Notes under the pieces: generated by a model
Told to the model about the DNA's origin: nothing
What the model saw: the letters and a program-made list of their open reading frames with translations, nothing else
The model's database searches: none
Source of the DNA: Halobellus inordinatus
GTDB lineage: Archaea; Halobacteriota; Halobacteria; Halobacteriales; Haloferacaceae
Reading direction: 5' to 3'
NCBI RefSeq assembly: GCF_024464655.1
Contig: NZ_JANHAV010000001.1
Span: 372,001 to 436,000, forward strand
DNA length: 64,000 nucleotides
Translations under genes and position numbers: made by a program
Part shown: positions 50,900 to 59,706 of the stretch, one piece after another
How the letters are laid out: each line of letters begins with the position of its first letter
How positions within the stretch are numbered: the first letter of the stretch is position 1

Positions 50900-51556
50900 T
50901 CAGCGTTCGTCAGTCGGCTGCTCGACGGCCGAGACCGCGCGCGGTTCGTCCGGGTCGCCGTCCGGATCCCGGAGTCGACGGTGATACCAGACGACGTCGC
51001 GCCACTCACCCAGTTTGAAACCGGCAGCGGGGAACTGTCCGACGCGCTCGAAGCCGTGTCGTTCGTGAAAGCGCTCGCTCTCGGGGTTCGGCATTCCCAG
51101 CGCGGCGTACGCCGAGCAGTACCCCTGCCGGCGGAGCGTGCCGAGCAGGCGGTCGTACAGCCGCGTCCCCACGCCGGACCGATGTGTCGCGGGATCGACG
51201 TAGATGGACGTCTCGACGGTCCAGCGGTACGCCGCCCGGTCGCGGAGCCGGCTGGCGTAGGCGTAGCCGACGACCTCCTGGTCGCGCCCCCCCGCATCGC
51301 TGACGGCGACGTACCACGGATACTCGTCGACCGCGCGCTTCGCGCGGATCTTCTCGGCGAGTTCGGCCGTTGTCGGCACGTCGGTTCGGAACGTCGCCGG
51401 GGAGTCGCGGACGAACGGCGCGTAGATGTCGCGGATGGCAGCGGCGTCTTCCGGGCGGGCGGGACGGAGCGTCACGATAGCGTCCGAGGTATCTGACGAG
51501 TCCGCACGACAGTCCGTTCCGTCGGCGTGCGGGTTCGGTCCGGCGTCCTCGCTCAT
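50900..51556 (-). CDS. GNAT acetyltransferase, phosphinothricin N-acetyltransferase-like
   Basis: A 218-residue GNAT protein. The N-terminal 28 residues are acidic and disordered. The core begins VTLRPARPEDAAAIRDIYAPFVRDSPATF, typical of Pat/Bar-type enzymes, with ETSIYVDPATHRSGVGTRLYDRLL (acetyl-CoA loop) and ALGMPNPESERFHERHGFERVG. The natural substrate is probably a free amino acid or amine; herbicide detoxification is not implied. It lies between the dehydroquinate synthase gene and the divergent radical SAM gene. Confidence 0.88.
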   Translation of the reverse strand: MSEDAGPNPHADGTDCRADSSDTSDAIVTLRPARPEDAAAIRDIYAPFVRDSPATFRTDVPTTAELAEKIRAKRAVDEYPWYVAVSDAGGRDQEVVGYAYASRLRDRAAYRWTVETSIYVDPATHRSGVGTRLYDRLLGTLRRQGYCSAYAALGMPNPESERFHERHGFERVGQFPAAGFKLGEWRDVVWYHRRLRDPDGDPDEPRAVSAVEQPTDER

Positions 51557-51679
51557 ACATCTCGAACCGACCCGCGAGCTAACCTCTCTTGCGGTTGCGG
51601 CGCGCCAGCGCATCGCGGCCGACCCTCGAGTTCGTCTGAGAAGGTGAGCGTTTTACCGCTCGGCCGTCTTTGCACTCGT

Positions 51680-53413
51680 ATGACTGACCCGGCCGACCTC
51701 TCCGTGACGCTCGTCGACGGCTACGTCGACGAGCCGGCGCACTTCGGCGTGCCGCCGTACATCTCGACGTATCCGCGGTTCACGGCCGGTGCGATCGTCG
51801 ACGCCGGCGTCCCCGAGGCGAACGTCACGTACCACACGATCGACGAACTCCGCGAGGACCGGGCGAAGTGGGCCGACGTCGCCGACGCCGACCTGTTCGT
51901 CTACCTCGGCGGGATGACCGTCCCCGGCAAGTACGTCGGCGGGACGCCCGCCGAACCCGACGAAGTGCGCGAACTCGCCTGGGCCGCAGAGGGCGTCTCC
52001 GTGATGGGCGGGCCGATCCGCTTCGGCGTCGGCGAGGAGAACGCCGGCGCACAGGAGATGCAGCGGCAGGACCTCGACTACGACTTCCTCGCGATGGGCG
52101 ACGTCGAGGCCGCGGCGTACGACCTCGTCGACAGCGGACTGGAGGGCTTCGAGAACCGCTACCGCGACAACGACGAACTGGACCGCTGGGCGGCGCAGGG
52201 CGCGTTCGTCGTCGAACAGCATCCGAACCACCCCGAGTACCTCATCGCCGAACTGGAGACCTCGCGCGGGTGCGCCTACCGATGTTCGTTCTGTACGGAG
52301 CCGATGTACGGCAACCCCGCGTTCCGGACGCCCGAGTCGGTCGTCCGCGAGGTCGAGAACCTCTACGAGCGGGGCGTTCGACACCTCCGGCTCGGTCGAC
52401 AGGCCGACATCCTCGCGTACGGCGGCGACGGCGAAGCGCCCAACCCGGACGCCCTGCGCCGACTCTACGGCGGGATCCGGGAGGTCGCGCCCAACCTCGG
52501 GACGCTTCACCTCGACAACATGAACCCGATCACGGTGGTGAAGTGGCCCGAGAAAGCCAGAGAGGGCATTCGGATCATCGCCGAACACAACACGCCCGGC
52601 GACACCGCGGCGTTCGGACTCGAATCGGCAGATCCCGTGGTACAGGAGCGAAATCAGCTGAACGTCACCGCCGACGAGTGCTTCCGAGCGATCGAGATCG
52701 TCAACGAGGAGGCGGGCTGGCGTCCCGGCGACGACCCCGCCGACGCGCCGACGCACGGCGACGGCGCCGCGAACCGCCTCCCGAAACTCCTGCCCGGGAT
52801 CAACCTCCTGCACGGGCTGAAAGGTGAGCGCGCGGAGACCTTCGAGCACAACAAACAGTTCCTCCAGCGCGTCTACGACGCGGGGCTGATGGTCCGGCGG
52901 ATCAACATCCGGCAGGTGATGGCCTTCGAGGGCACCGAGATGGCCGACGAAGGAGCCGACATCGCGAAGGAACACAAAAAGCGGTTCAAACAGTACAAAC
53001 GCGACATCCGCGAGGAGATCGACCGGCCGATGCTGCGGCGGCTCGCACCGATCGGAACCGTGCTGCCGGACGTCCACCTCGAATATCACCAGGACGGTCG
53101 GACGTTCGGCCGGCAGCTCGGGACGTATCCACTCTTGGTCGGCATCCCGGGCGAGCGCGACCTCGGGGCGACGATCGACGTCGCGGTCGTCGACCACGGC
53201 TATCGGTCGGTGACCGGCGTTCCGTACCCGCTGGACCCCAACGCGGCGACGATGGACGAACTCACGGCGATTCCTGGCATCGGCGACCGGACGGCCGGCG
53301 ATATCGTCATCAATCGCCCGTACGACTCTGCGGCGGCCGTGCCGAGTCCAGAAATCGACTTCTCGACGTTCACCGGGAGCTACCCGACTGACGAACGACC
53401 GAGCGCGGACTGA
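51680..53413 (+). CDS. Radical SAM protein with C-terminal HhH (COG1031-like)
   Basis: A 577-residue protein. An N-terminal alpha/beta domain (about 1-180) lacks a B12 DxHxxG motif. The radical SAM cluster motif is C198-x3-C202-x2-C205 (SRGCAYRCSFC). The C-terminal part contains an OB-like region and a helix-hairpin-helix (MDELTAIPGIGDRTAGDIV). This architecture matches the archaeal COG1031 Fe-S oxidoreductases, function unknown; RNA or DNA binding through the HhH is likely. It is adjacent and convergent to the TRAM protein. Confidence 0.85.
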   Translation: MTDPADLSVTLVDGYVDEPAHFGVPPYISTYPRFTAGAIVDAGVPEANVTYHTIDELREDRAKWADVADADLFVYLGGMTVPGKYVGGTPAEPDEVRELAWAAEGVSVMGGPIRFGVGEENAGAQEMQRQDLDYDFLAMGDVEAAAYDLVDSGLEGFENRYRDNDELDRWAAQGAFVVEQHPNHPEYLIAELETSRGCAYRCSFCTEPMYGNPAFRTPESVVREVENLYERGVRHLRLGRQADILAYGGDGEAPNPDALRRLYGGIREVAPNLGTLHLDNMNPITVVKWPEKAREGIRIIAEHNTPGDTAAFGLESADPVVQERNQLNVTADECFRAIEIVNEEAGWRPGDDPADAPTHGDGAANRLPKLLPGINLLHGLKGERAETFEHNKQFLQRVYDAGLMVRRINIRQVMAFEGTEMADEGADIAKEHKKRFKQYKRDIREEIDRPMLRRLAPIGTVLPDVHLEYHQDGRTFGRQLGTYPLLVGIPGERDLGATIDVAVVDHGYRSVTGVPYPLDPNAATMDELTAIPGIGDRTAGDIVINRPYDSAAAVPSPEIDFSTFTGSYPTDERPSAD

Positions 53414-53421
53414 CGATAGGA

Positions 53422-53820
53422 TTAGATCTCTTCTTCGATCACTTCGCCGACGGCGAAGTTCGATTTCACTTCGGTGACCTCGATCTTCACTCGGTCGCCC
53501 ACCTCCGTGTCGGGGACGATGATCACGTAGCCGCGTTCGACGCGGGCGATGCCGTCGCCTTGCTTGCCGATGTCCTCGATCTCGACGTAGCGCAGTTCGC
53601 CGGGTTCGACCGGCGGCTGTGGCTCCGAGGACGGCCGTTCGGACTCGGACGGTTCCGAGGAAGACTCGACGGCACGAGAGATGAGAGCGACGCGGTAGGC
53701 CTCGCCGGGTTCTATCGACCCGGTTTCGACCTCGCGCTTCGGTACTTCGACGACGTAGCGATCCTCTTCGGCGCGAACGTCCGCGTTGAACAGACACAGG
53801 AGTTTATCTGAGATTTCCAC
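53422..53820 (-). CDS. TRAM-domain RNA-binding protein
   Basis: A 132-residue protein. The start is GTG at 53820: a strong Shine-Dalgarno GGAGGT lies 7-8 nt upstream, unlike most genes here, and no ATG fits. The N-terminal part begins EISDKLLCLFNADV, then an acidic Ser/Pro linker, then a TRAM domain (GELRYVEIEDIGKQGDGIARVERGYVIIVPD, KIEVTEVKSNFAVGEV). TRAM proteins bind RNA and may act as archaeal RNA chaperones. It neighbours the convergent radical SAM gene. Confidence 0.88.
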   Translation of the reverse strand: MEISDKLLCLFNADVRAEEDRYVVEVPKREVETGSIEPGEAYRVALISRAVESSSEPSESERPSSEPQPPVEPGELRYVEIEDIGKQGDGIARVERGYVIIVPDTEVGDRVKIEVTEVKSNFAVGEVIEEEI

Positions 53821-53926
53821 CGTGTAGACCTCCGGTGGTATCTCTCGGCGAATCGTTAAAGTAGTACCGCCGGTCACGCCACCGCGGCGGGTCGATTTCC
53901 CCACGATTGCTGGGTTTTCTCCGCGC

Positions 53927-55189
53927 TCATCCGAAGTCCCCGAGCGTCCGCTGGAGTCCGGCCGCCATCGTCGATTTTCGCCGGAGCGTCGACAGCGACA
54001 CGGGGAGGTGCTTCGTGACGCCGCGGACTGCGTCGCCGAACGTTTCAGCGGTGCCGTGTTCGTCCTCGAACGCGTCCCGGACGGTCTCGCGAACCTGCCA
54101 GACGCCGACCGGCCCCCAGTAGTCGTCGGAGACGTGCCGGAGGACGAGCGCTTTCGCCTGCCGGCCACGGTCTTCGAGGTGTTCGAGGACGGCCAGCCGT
54201 GCTGCGTGGTACGCGCCGGCGGTCTCGTCGACGTAGCCTGTGCGACCCTCCGAGCCCTCGCTGTCCGCGGCGAGGTACATCCCGGCTTCGGGGTCGGGAT
54301 TCCAGACGCTCCCGGGTGCTTTCAACTCGACGAGTTCGTACTCCCACTTGCCCGGTGCGAGGATCACCCAGAAGGCGTTTCCGAGGAACTCGTTGCGGTG
54401 GACTTCGACGGCGTCGATTCCAGGATTCGTCCGGATCCGCCCTCTGAGGTACTGGCCGACGGTGTCGTCGACGGCGGTGATCGACCAGCGCGTGGGCACG
54501 AGTCGCCGCTGGTCGGTCTGTCCGAGCGCGCCCGCAGAGAGAATCGTGTTGATGTCGTAGACGTCGAAGCCGCGGCGATAGAGGTAGTTCATCGCGCCCT
54601 CGGCGTTCCAGTCGTCGTCTTCGAGCGTCTTCTCGACGGGACGCGGCACGTGGGGGTTCTCCGCTAACTCCGCAGAGCGGGCACGAGCGCGCGGCCCGAC
54701 CGGCGTGGCGACGTCTTCGACGCCGACGTCTAAGTCGACGTCCGGGCGTTCGTCGAGGCCGATCTCGACCGTCACGGGACGGTCGGCGATCGCCACTTCG
54801 CGCTGGGTGCCGAGAAAGCCGTTCCACGAGTCCGCGACGTTCGTCACCTTCTGTGAGCGATTGGAGTTGAGAAGCGACGTGCGCCGCGCGAAGACGTCGG
54901 AGATCGAGACGCCTTCGTCGTACCACGCTCCGGAGGTCTCGAACTGCTCGGCGTTTTCGTCGTGACCGACGGGCGAGAGAAGGCCCGTCGAGACGCGCGG
55001 GTAGTTGGAGGTGCCGACGAAGATCGACGGCGAGACGCCGCCGTACAGCGAGTCGCCCTGGATGGTCTCCTCGAAGCGATCCTGAAACGTCTCCAGGTGA
55101 TCGAGGATGTCGTAGGACTTCTCCTCGGCGAGTCGCCGACGCTCCGCGCGCTCGTTCCGCTCGACGTCGACGTACTCGTCCAGATTCAT
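53927..55189 (-). CDS. nreA: DNA repair protein NreA
   Basis: A 420-residue protein of the archaeal Nre family. The N-terminal part has YGGVSPSIFVGTSNYPRVSTGLLSP and the C-terminal domain includes WSITAVDDTVGQYLRGRI, NRFEFLGN-like EFLGNAFWVILAPGKWEYELVELKAPGSVW. It ends with QRTLGDFG, a PCNA-interacting (PIP) box as described for NreA in Haloferax; that protein is needed for resistance to mitomycin-type damage. No N-terminal zinc finger is seen here. The gene lies between the TRAM gene and an intergenic region of 470 bp. Confidence 0.92.
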   Translation of the reverse strand: MNLDEYVDVERNERAERRRLAEEKSYDILDHLETFQDRFEETIQGDSLYGGVSPSIFVGTSNYPRVSTGLLSPVGHDENAEQFETSGAWYDEGVSISDVFARRTSLLNSNRSQKVTNVADSWNGFLGTQREVAIADRPVTVEIGLDERPDVDLDVGVEDVATPVGPRARARSAELAENPHVPRPVEKTLEDDDWNAEGAMNYLYRRGFDVYDINTILSAGALGQTDQRRLVPTRWSITAVDDTVGQYLRGRIRTNPGIDAVEVHRNEFLGNAFWVILAPGKWEYELVELKAPGSVWNPDPEAGMYLAADSEGSEGRTGYVDETAGAYHAARLAVLEHLEDRGRQAKALVLRHVSDDYWGPVGVWQVRETVRDAFEDEHGTAETFGDAVRGVTKHLPVSLSTLRRKSTMAAGLQRTLGDFG

Positions 55190-55661
55190 CGTGTGGGTGT
55201 GCGGCGGGGACGGATATGAACCTTCGGCGTCTCGTCGATCGACCCGCGGCTCGGTGCGTGAGTTTATCTACGAACGAGCGGCCAGCGATCGTGTGACGTG
55301 ATGTCTATCCCGCGCCGGGCAGCGGTTGTTCGGCACGTCGGTGCGGGACTGTGGCGTGCCGACTGTTCGCTATCGCACCGCTTCTGGCGACACGGCACAT
55401 CGGACGTGGCGCTCCGTGGGGAGGGCGCTACCGGATGTGCCGCGACGCGAGAGCGTCTACCGGATGTGCCGCGACGTGAGGTCGACGTTTCTCTCCGGGA
55501 CGATCGTCCCCCTGTGGCTGGAGGAGGTACGTTCGAATGTGGAACGGCCGAGTCGTCCGCGCTCGCAACAGAGGCGGCTCGACCGTCGAGCGACCGACAG
55601 TACGAAGCGACGGAGGGGATTTTGGCGCCCTCCGAGACTCGCGAGCGACGCCGGCGTGGCT
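55190..55661. other. Intergenic region without a supported gene
   Basis: These 472 bp between nreA (reading left) and tfb2 (its 3' end) hold no convincing coding frame: the open frames are Arg-rich and have no family signal. The only structure I see is the direct repeat at 55428 with an inverted relative nearby. The left part must contain the nreA promoter. Confidence 0.5.
55428..55476. repeat. 20-bp direct repeat, period 29
   Basis: CTACCGGATGTGCCGCGACG occurs exactly at 55428-55447 and 55457-55476, 29 bp apart, with CGAGAGCGT between. About 40 bp to the left ACACGGCACATCGG is a near inverted copy. Confidence 0.75.
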
Positions 55662-56645
55662 CTAACTGTGGATGCCCATCGCTTCGATCTGCTCTTGGTA
55701 GCGATTCCGGATGGTGACTTCCGTCACCTGCGCGACGTCGGCGACCTCGCGCTGGGTCTTCTTCTCGTTGCAGAGCAGCGACGCCGCGTAGATTGCCGCA
55801 GCCGCGAAGCCCGTCGGCGACTTCCCGGAGAGCAGTCCCTTCTCTGCGGTCGTCTCGATGATCTCGTCGGCCTTCGATTGGACCTCCTTCGAGAGATCGA
55901 GTTCCGAACAGAACCGTGGGACGTACTTCTTCGGATCGACCGGCTTCATCTCCAGGCCGAGCTCCTGGGAGATGTAGCGATACGTCCGGCCGATCTCCTT
56001 TCGATCGACGCGGGAGACCTCAGAGATCTCCTCTAAGGACCGGGGGATTCCCTCCTTGCGGCACGCCGCATAGAGGGCAGAAGTGGCGACGCCTTCGATG
56101 GAGCGGCCGCGGATGAGGTCCTCGTTGAGCGCGCGGCGATAGATGACCGACGCGACCTCCCGTACCGATCGTGGGACGCCCAGCGCCGACGCCATCCGGT
56201 CGATCTCCGAGAGCGCGAACTGGAGGTTGCGCTCGCCTGCGTCCTTCGTCCGGATGCGCTCTTGCCACTTGCGCAATCGGTGCATCTGTGAGCGCTTGCG
56301 CGAGGAGATCGAGCGCCCGTAAGCGTCTTTGTCCTTCCAGTCGATCGTCGTCGTCAGCCCCTTATCGTGCATCGTCTGTGTCGTGGGCGCGCCCACGCGA
56401 GACTTCTCTTGGCGCTCGGAGTGGTTGAACGCCCGCCACTCCGGTCCGGGATCGATCTGCTCTTCCTCGACGACGATACCCGTCGGTTCGTGGATGAGTT
56501 CTCCGTCACCCGTACGGACGAGGTCTTCCTCGTCCATATCCTCGAAGTCGATGTCGTCTTCCGCTCCGTCCGCCTCGTCTTCACGCTCGCCCTGCCATCG
56601 CGTCCTCTCGACGTCCTGTTCCCGCTGGCGGGTGGGCCGTGTCAT
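55662..56645 (-). CDS. TFB paralogue without zinc-ribbon cysteines
   Basis: A 327-residue TFIIB homologue. The B-reader ([24 protein letters not shown]) and both cyclin folds ([48 protein letters not shown]) are intact and close to the TFB at 47844. The N-terminal region that should be a zinc ribbon reads [25 protein letters not shown], with no cysteine. It may therefore dock to RNA polymerase differently or regulate other TFBs. A TTTAACT box about 35 bp upstream of the ATG suggests a nearly leaderless start. Confidence 0.94.
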   Translation of the reverse strand: MTRPTRQREQDVERTRWQGEREDEADGAEDDIDFEDMDEEDLVRTGDGELIHEPTGIVVEEEQIDPGPEWRAFNHSERQEKSRVGAPTTQTMHDKGLTTTIDWKDKDAYGRSISSRKRSQMHRLRKWQERIRTKDAGERNLQFALSEIDRMASALGVPRSVREVASVIYRRALNEDLIRGRSIEGVATSALYAACRKEGIPRSLEEISEVSRVDRKEIGRTYRYISQELGLEMKPVDPKKYVPRFCSELDLSKEVQSKADEIIETTAEKGLLSGKSPTGFAAAAIYAASLLCNEKKTQREVADVAQVTEVTIRNRYQEQIEAMGIHS

Positions 56646-56797
56646 CGCATTTTTATATTCGCTATCTCGATACAGTTAAACCCTCGGCTGTTCGGGGTGC
56701 ACCGTCGCACGAGTCGTACGGTCGGCGGCGGCGACGACGCCCTCGGAGAGCGAGGAGAGACCGAACGGTTCTTTCCCGCGCTCTGACTCTCTCCGGT

Positions 56798-57394
56798 ATG
56801 CCGAGTGTGGAGTGCGATCCCGACGTCGCCCGCGACCGACTCGAAGCCGCGGGCGTCGAGGTTCGGGCGGGTAACACCGACTACGAGCGGTGGCGTGCCG
56901 AACGCGGCGGGGCGACTGCCGTCGCCTACGACGACAAGGTGGTCGTGCAGGGATCGCAGCCGACAGATCTGCTTGCGATCCTCCGGTCTGACGGTGGCGG
57001 ACGCGCGCACGTGTACTTCGACGGCGCGAGCCGCGGCAACCCCGGCCCCGCGGCGATCGGCTGGGTCATCGTCACGAGCGACGGGATCGTCGACGAGGGG
57101 AGCAAACGCATCGGCGAGACGACGAACAACCGCGCGGAGTACGAGGCGCTCGCACGCGCACTGGAAGTCGCCCGCGACTACGGGTTCGACGAGGTCGACG
57201 TTCGCGGCGACTCCCAGTTGATCGTCCGCCAGGTGAAAGGCGAGTACGACACGAACAACCCGGAACTGCGGGAGCGACGGGTCCGCGTGCTCGAACTGCT
57301 CGATGCGTTCGATCGGTGGTCGCTCGAACACGTACCGAGAGCGGTAAACGGACGCGCCGACTCACTAGCGAACGAGGCGCTCGACGATGGCTGA
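56798..57394 (+). CDS. rnhA: Ribonuclease HI, haloarchaeal type
   Basis: A 198-residue protein: a 65-residue N-terminal domain, then RNase H with the catalytic acids in YFDGASRGNPGP (Asp), NNRAEYEAL (Glu), VRGDSQLIV (Asp) and NGRADSLAN (Asp). It cleaves RNA in RNA-DNA hybrids and removes RNA primers. The start MPSVECDP is favoured over an upstream Arg-rich extension. It overlaps the next gene by 8 bp. Confidence 0.94.
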   Translation: MPSVECDPDVARDRLEAAGVEVRAGNTDYERWRAERGGATAVAYDDKVVVQGSQPTDLLAILRSDGGGRAHVYFDGASRGNPGPAAIGWVIVTSDGIVDEGSKRIGETTNNRAEYEALARALEVARDYGFDEVDVRGDSQLIVRQVKGEYDTNNPELRERRVRVLELLDAFDRWSLEHVPRAVNGRADSLANEALDDG

Positions 57395-58043
57395 AGACCA
57401 CAGTGAGACGTTCGATCGACGGGAGCGCGAGGCGGCAGACGTCCCAGAGCCGGCCGACGGACGCCGGCCGACCGGAAGTGACGATGCGGCCGACGATCCC
57501 GAGATACCCGAAGACGTGATAGACGAAGCGGAGCGGCTGACGCGACTGGAAAGCGAGGCCGCCGTCGACGACGCCGCGGAGGCGTACCAGGAGCGTCGCG
57601 ACGAACTCGTCGACGAGCACGACTTCACCGCACGCGTCCGCGACGAGGACGACACGCTCGTTCTCTACCCCGAGGAGTGGGTCGAAGACGGTACGGTCCA
57701 GTTCGATCGCATCGAGGATACCGACCGCGCGGTGGAGGTATCGCTGTCGGGTCCAGACCACGGCGCGGAGTGGGAATACGTCGAAGACGAGAACCAGGCG
57801 ATCGTCGACGCGATAGAGAAAGAGTACGGTCCCGCCCACGCCGGCAACGTCCGCGCGTTTGCGGACTTTATGGGAAACCACTACCTCAAGACGGTCGCGG
57901 ACGCCACGCCCGAGGAGCGCGAGGAGTTCCTCGCGGAGTACTACCCGCGCAACGCGTGGCCATCGAAAGAACAGGAATCCATCGTCGTCGATAGCGTCGA
58001 GCTCGTTGCCGAGGTGGTCGACGACGGAGTGCCCGGAACCTGA
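57387..58043 (+). CDS. rnhA operon protein
   Basis: A 218-residue highly acidic protein, overlapping the end of rnhA by 8 bp. Residues 1-45 are disordered. The middle (EAAVDDAAEAYQERRDELVDEHDFTARVRDEDDTLVLYPEEWVEDG) and C terminus (FADFMGNHYLKTVADATPEEREEFLAEYYPRNAWPSK) are likely folded. No membrane helix or known catalytic motif. The coupling with rnhA is the only functional clue; it may be an RNase H partner. Confidence 0.8.
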   Translation: MAEDHSETFDRREREAADVPEPADGRRPTGSDDAADDPEIPEDVIDEAERLTRLESEAAVDDAAEAYQERRDELVDEHDFTARVRDEDDTLVLYPEEWVEDGTVQFDRIEDTDRAVEVSLSGPDHGAEWEYVEDENQAIVDAIEKEYGPAHAGNVRAFADFMGNHYLKTVADATPEEREEFLAEYYPRNAWPSKEQESIVVDSVELVAEVVDDGVPGT

Positions 58044-58050
58044 ACTACAG

Positions 58051-58123
58051 TAGCATTCGCGAGTCTTCACGCACCGACCGCACGACAGCGTGTGATCTGG
58101 TGCGCAATCGGTTGCAAATGCTA
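58051..58123. repeat. Inverted-repeat element family B, copy 2
   Basis: TAGCATTCGCGA (58051-58062) and TTGCAAATGCTA (58112-58123) are an imperfect 12-bp inverted repeat. GAGTCTTCACGCACC inside is shared with the copy at 49540. It sits between the convergent stops at 58043 and 58135. Confidence 0.6.
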
Positions 58124-58134
58124 CGATATCCGGT

Positions 58135-58494
58135 CTATCGGTACGCTTCGACGAGGTCGGTGAGTTCTGCGGCGCGTTCGTCGCCGGTGACGAACTTCGC
58201 GAACATCCAATCGAACTGATCGAGGAGCGCGTCGTGGCCCTGTTCGGTAAGCTCGTACTGGTTCGTCCGCTTGTCGAGTTCGCTCTTTTCGACGAGTCCC
58301 ATCTCGACGAGGTCGTCGAGGTTGGGGTAGAGTCGGCCGTGGTTCACTTCGGTGCCGTAGTACGTCTCGAGTTCGCGTTTGATCGCGAGGCCGTACATCG
58401 GCTCCTCGGCGAGGATGACGAGGATATTCTGCTGGAATGCCGTAAGGTCGCGTACCACACCTTCCGTGTCAGTAACTGTTTGTGCCTCTGACAT
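58135..58494 (-). CDS. PadR-family transcription regulator (RosR-like)
   Basis: A 119-residue winged-helix protein: LTAFQQNILVILAEEPMYGLAIKRELETYYG, then VNHGRLYPNLDDLVEMGLVEKSELDKRTNQYELTEQG, the PadR signature. It lacks a long C-terminal domain. Size and sequence resemble RosR of Halobacterium, a regulator of the oxidative-stress response, but I cannot prove orthology. A GCGTTAAATATCC TATA box lies 26 bp before the ATG, so the mRNA is leaderless. Confidence 0.88.
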   Translation of the reverse strand: MSEAQTVTDTEGVVRDLTAFQQNILVILAEEPMYGLAIKRELETYYGTEVNHGRLYPNLDDLVEMGLVEKSELDKRTNQYELTEQGHDALLDQFDWMFAKFVTGDERAAELTDLVEAYR

Positions 58495-58514
58495 ACCAGT
58501 TGAAATGGGTCCGG

Positions 58515-58526
58515 GATATTTAACGC
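58515..58526 (-). promoter_or_regulatory. TATA box of the PadR-family gene
   Basis: On the - strand GCGTTAAATATCCC is centred about 26 bp upstream of the ATG at 58494, typical for leaderless haloarchaeal mRNAs. Confidence 0.5.
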
Positions 58527-58750
58527 TTCTCAACTAATCTTCACATTAAAACCAAATCGGCCTCTAGCCGGTTCTTGGCGGTCGCAATCGGGCGATCCGT
58601 GTTTCTTCCCCCACGGATATCGGCCCGGAAATGTCTAGTGATGGGCCCGTCTGGGTATTCTTGGACGAATATTACCCGATCATCAAATCGGTCGCATATA
58701 CCGCGTTACACGCTGACACGTGTGATGTTACCGGTTGCGTACCGACGATG

Positions 58751-58766
58751 CGAAAGGACTTTTTGC
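58751..58766 (+). promoter_or_regulatory. ppa promoter (BRE and TATA)
   Basis: CGAAAGGACTTTTTGC holds a BRE-like CGAAAG and a TATA-like CTTTTTG centred about 26 bp before the ppa ATG, predicting a leaderless transcript. Confidence 0.55.
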
Positions 58767-58787
58767 TCGTTCGGAGACAGCACAGGT

Positions 58788-59321
58788 ATGACGAACCTCT
58801 GGGAAGACATCGAGACCGGCCCGGACGCGCCGGACGTCGTCTACGCCGTCGTCGAGTGTCTAAAGGGCGAACGGAACAAATACGAGTACGACAAGGACGT
58901 TCCCGGTGTCGTCCTCGACCGCGTGCTCCACTCGAACGTTCACTACCCCTCGGACTACGGGTTCCTCCCGCAGACGTACTACGACGACGAGGACCCCTTC
59001 GACATCCTCGTGCTCGTCGAGGATCAGACGTTCCCCGGGTGCATCATCGAGGCCCGCCCGGTCGCGCTGATGCGGATGGACGACGACGGCGAAAAAGACG
59101 ACAAGGTGATCGCCGTCCCCGACGAGGACCCGCGCTACGACGACGTCCAAGACGTCGACGACCTCACCGACCAGCAGAAGGCCGAGATTGCCGAGTTCTT
59201 CGAGACCTACAAGAACCTCGAAGAGGGCAAACAGACGGAGACGCTCGGCTGGGAAGACGCCGCCGCCGCGAAGGACGCCATCGAGCACGCGATGGACCTC
59301 TACGAAGAGAACTTCGCGTAA
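58788..59321 (+). CDS. ppa: Inorganic pyrophosphatase, family I
   Basis: A 177-residue soluble pyrophosphatase: ECLKGERNKYEYDKD, VHYPSDYGFLPQTYYDDEDPFDILVL (catalytic Asp cluster), DKVIAVPDEDPRYDDV and FFETYKNLEEGKQTETLGW. It hydrolyses PPi and pulls biosynthetic reactions forward. The start MTNLWEDIETGP is leaderless by the promoter spacing. The 290-bp gap before it holds the two divergent promoters and no gene. Confidence 0.96.
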   Translation: MTNLWEDIETGPDAPDVVYAVVECLKGERNKYEYDKDVPGVVLDRVLHSNVHYPSDYGFLPQTYYDDEDPFDILVLVEDQTFPGCIIEARPVALMRMDDDGEKDDKVIAVPDEDPRYDDVQDVDDLTDQQKAEIAEFFETYKNLEEGKQTETLGWEDAAAAKDAIEHAMDLYEENFA

Positions 59322-59471
59322 GCGACCCCTCGTTCCGTTTTTCGCGCCGTATCACCCTGCTTAGCAGCGGTTTACGTCACCCGGATACCTCCCAGTAATG
59401 GTCGCTGTGCGCCCCGATGCGTTATGCGTATGGGTAATCTTTTGCCCGTAGGGGCTGAAGTACTATCTGTG

Positions 59472-59606
59472 ATGGCTGCCAAGAACCCGCGCCTCGGCGT
59501 CGCCCACCCGACGGTCGTTCCCACCAACCACCGACAGGAGCGCGACGCAGACGAGGCTCCGACCAGCGAGAGCGGATCGGAAGAGACGACCGAGAACGCG
59601 GCGTAA
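59472..59606 (+). CDS. Small hypothetical protein
   Basis: A 44-residue protein starting MAAKNPRLGVAHPTVVP with an acidic, disordered C terminus (ESGSEETTENAA). Codon use is haloarchaeal. A longer version from an ATG at 59424 is possible, but the sequence there looks like promoter (TAATCTTTTGC). No family recognised. Confidence 0.45.
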   Translation: MAAKNPRLGVAHPTVVPTNHRQERDADEAPTSESGSEETTENAA

Positions 59607-59706
59607 CGACGTCTTCTTCGAGCCACGTTCGACGACCGGACCGCTGTGCCGACGAGCGGTCGTGGCCGCGAAACGCCGAACGTCTTGGGTGAAAAATACA
59701 AGACTG

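Noticed and set aside
50900-51556. Acetyltransferase as a true phosphinothricin resistance gene
   Set aside because: It is only a family resemblance; GNAT proteins of this type are widespread with other substrates.
55326-56036. Open frames across the gap before and into tfb2
   Set aside because: Arg-rich, no conserved motifs; they owe their length to the GC-rich antisense of tfb2.
58135-58494. Naming the PadR-type gene rosR
   Set aside because: Size and sequence are compatible, but orthology cannot be shown without an alignment to the Halobacterium protein.
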